Assembly: GCA_016935885.1 (NCBI GenBank)
Contig: JAFGQA010000264.1
Span: forward strand, 1-5,514
Direction: 5' to 3'
Source of the DNA: Phycisphaerae bacterium
GTDB lineage: Bacteria > Planctomycetota > Phycisphaerae > UBA1845 > UTPLA1
Length of the DNA stretch: 5,514 nt
A program made the translations under genes and the position numbers. Below, piece by piece: positions 4,807 through 5,514 of this stretch. The number at the start of each line of letters is the position of its first letter. Within the stretch, counting starts at the first letter, position 1. The notes under the pieces are model-generated. The model had not been told where the DNA came from and did no database searches. It saw nothing but the letters and a program-made list of their open reading frames with translations.

Positions 4807-5514
4807 CTACTTGTTGTGCGCGAAGTACTCGCGGACGAGGGCTTCCATGCACTTGGCGCGCTTGTCGTAGAGGCGCTTGAGCTTGCGCGGCTTGTGGTTG
4901 GCCAGGGCGTAGTGCGTGAAGACCGGCATGGCGATGGTCGTATCGGTGTAGCACACGACGGCGTCGGGTAAACGGTCCGGGTCCACCTTGCCCCAGCTCA
5001 CCGCCTCGTGCGGCGTCGCGCCGGAGAGGCCGCCCGTGTCGGGCCGCGCGTCGGTGACCTGGAAGAAGTAGTCCTGCCCGACCTCCTTGATGCGCAGGAT
5101 TTCCTGGATCTGCGGCTCGGTCTGGAGCGTGAAGTTCTTGGGACTGCCCCCGCCCCACAGCACGACCGCGCTCTTGCCGCCGGAACGCTTGGCGGCCAGC
5201 ACGTAGCTGGTCGTCTCGTTGACGTCGATCGACGGGTTGACCCTCAGCTTGTTGCCCTTCAGCTCGACGCCGGCGACGTTCATGCCGATGGTCGAGTCGC
5301 CCGGCGACGACGTGTAGCACGGCACGCCGCAGCGGTAGGCGGCGGCCAGCACCGACACGTCCTTCAGGCCGGCCTTGCGCTCCCACTCGGCGGCATATTT
5401 GCCGAGGAGGTAGTGCAATTCGGCCGTGCCCATCTCCTTCTGGAACTCGGGCTGGACCAGGATCTCGCGCAGGATGTCGTCGGTCGCCATCAGGCAGTCG
5501 GAGTAGCCGAGCAG
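4807..5514 (-). CDS. Deoxyhypusine-synthase-like protein (5' end off window)
   Basis: The reading frame is open to the window edge; 235 codons are visible. Residues below count from the in-frame Met at 5490, which is probably internal because about 120 residues expected for the family lie before it. Family features in order: SPGDSTIGM (62-70), a counterpart of the DHS SPALTDGSLG segment; an [13 protein letters not shown] nucleotide-binding loop (108-120); [23 protein letters not shown] (147-169), where K168 aligns with the lysine of eukaryotic DHS that forms the enzyme-butylimine intermediate; and [11 protein letters not shown] (180-190). Eukaryotic and archaeal DHS moves the aminobutyl group of spermidine to eIF5A; bacteria lack eIF5A, so related bacterial proteins may make homospermidine or modify another acceptor. 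Substrate unknown. Codons are more G/C-ending than in the RM and Fic genes. It is convergent with the Fic operon. Confidence 0.88.
   Translation of the reverse strand: MLGYSDCLMATDDILREILVQPEFQKEMGTAELHYLLGKYAAEWERKAGLKDVSVLAAAYRCGVPCYTSSPGDSTIGMNVAGVELKGNKLRVNPSIDVNETTSYVLAAKRSGGKSAVVLWGGGSPKNFTLQTEPQIQEILRIKEVGQDYFFQVTDARPDTGGLSGATPHEAVSWGKVDPDRLPDAVVCYTDTTIAMPVFTHYALANHKPRKLKRLYDKRAKCMEALVREYFAHNK

Noticed and set aside
4667..5386. 239-codon minus-strand frame overlapping the DHS-like gene
   Set aside because: It is a frame-shifted reading of the DHS-like gene, Arg/Gly/Ala-rich, and it runs on through the repeats. The real frame carries clear family motifs.

Overview
The window is 5.5 kb of high-GC bacterial DNA. 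It holds a complete two-gene Type II restriction-modification (RM) system, a complete two-gene HTH/Fic module of the 'mobile mystery protein A/B' type, and the 3' part of a deoxyhypusine-synthase-like housekeeping gene on the opposite strand. Between them lie unusually structured, repeat-rich spacers. The DHS-like gene and the CACGGAG/CGCAGAA interspersed repeats fit a repeat-rich environmental bacterium (Planctomycetota, Verrucomicrobiota/Lentisphaerota/Kiritimatiellota or a deltaproteobacterial relative). That placement is an inference from general familiarity; nothing here is diagnostic.

Layout. 1-123: near-continuous tiling of four inverted repeats, two of them perfect 18-bp stems. 124-291: leader with a weak promoter candidate and one CTGCAG site. 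292-1869 (+): gamma-type N6-adenine methyltransferase. 1866-2852 (+): BsuBI/PstI-family restriction endonuclease, joined to the methylase by an ATGA overlap. 2853-3257: 405 bp without a gene, holding a 10-bp tandem duplication, a terminator-like fold, and an AT-rich block with three operator-like sites at an exact 33-bp period that overlap a promoter. 3258-3722 (+): HTH protein (mobile mystery protein A). 3719-4306 (+): Fic-domain protein (mobile mystery protein B), again with an ATGA overlap. 4307-4806: 500 bp without a gene, made of several interleaved repeat families, one of which reappears inverted beside the next gene. 4807-5514 (-): deoxyhypusine-synthase-like protein, cut by the window edge.

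How the parts work together. The methylase should protect host DNA at the site cut by the endonuclease, probably CTGCAG or a related site by family membership. The HTH/Fic pair has the layout of a toxin-antitoxin module, and the HTH protein probably represses its own promoter through the phased operators. The two modules share orientation, sit back to back, and are flanked by hairpin and repeat DNA. This looks like a small defence/addiction cassette inserted next to a conserved gene. The most unusual signals are the 33-bp phased operator array, the hairpin tiling at the left end, and the Asn in the Fic motif position normally held by an acidic residue.
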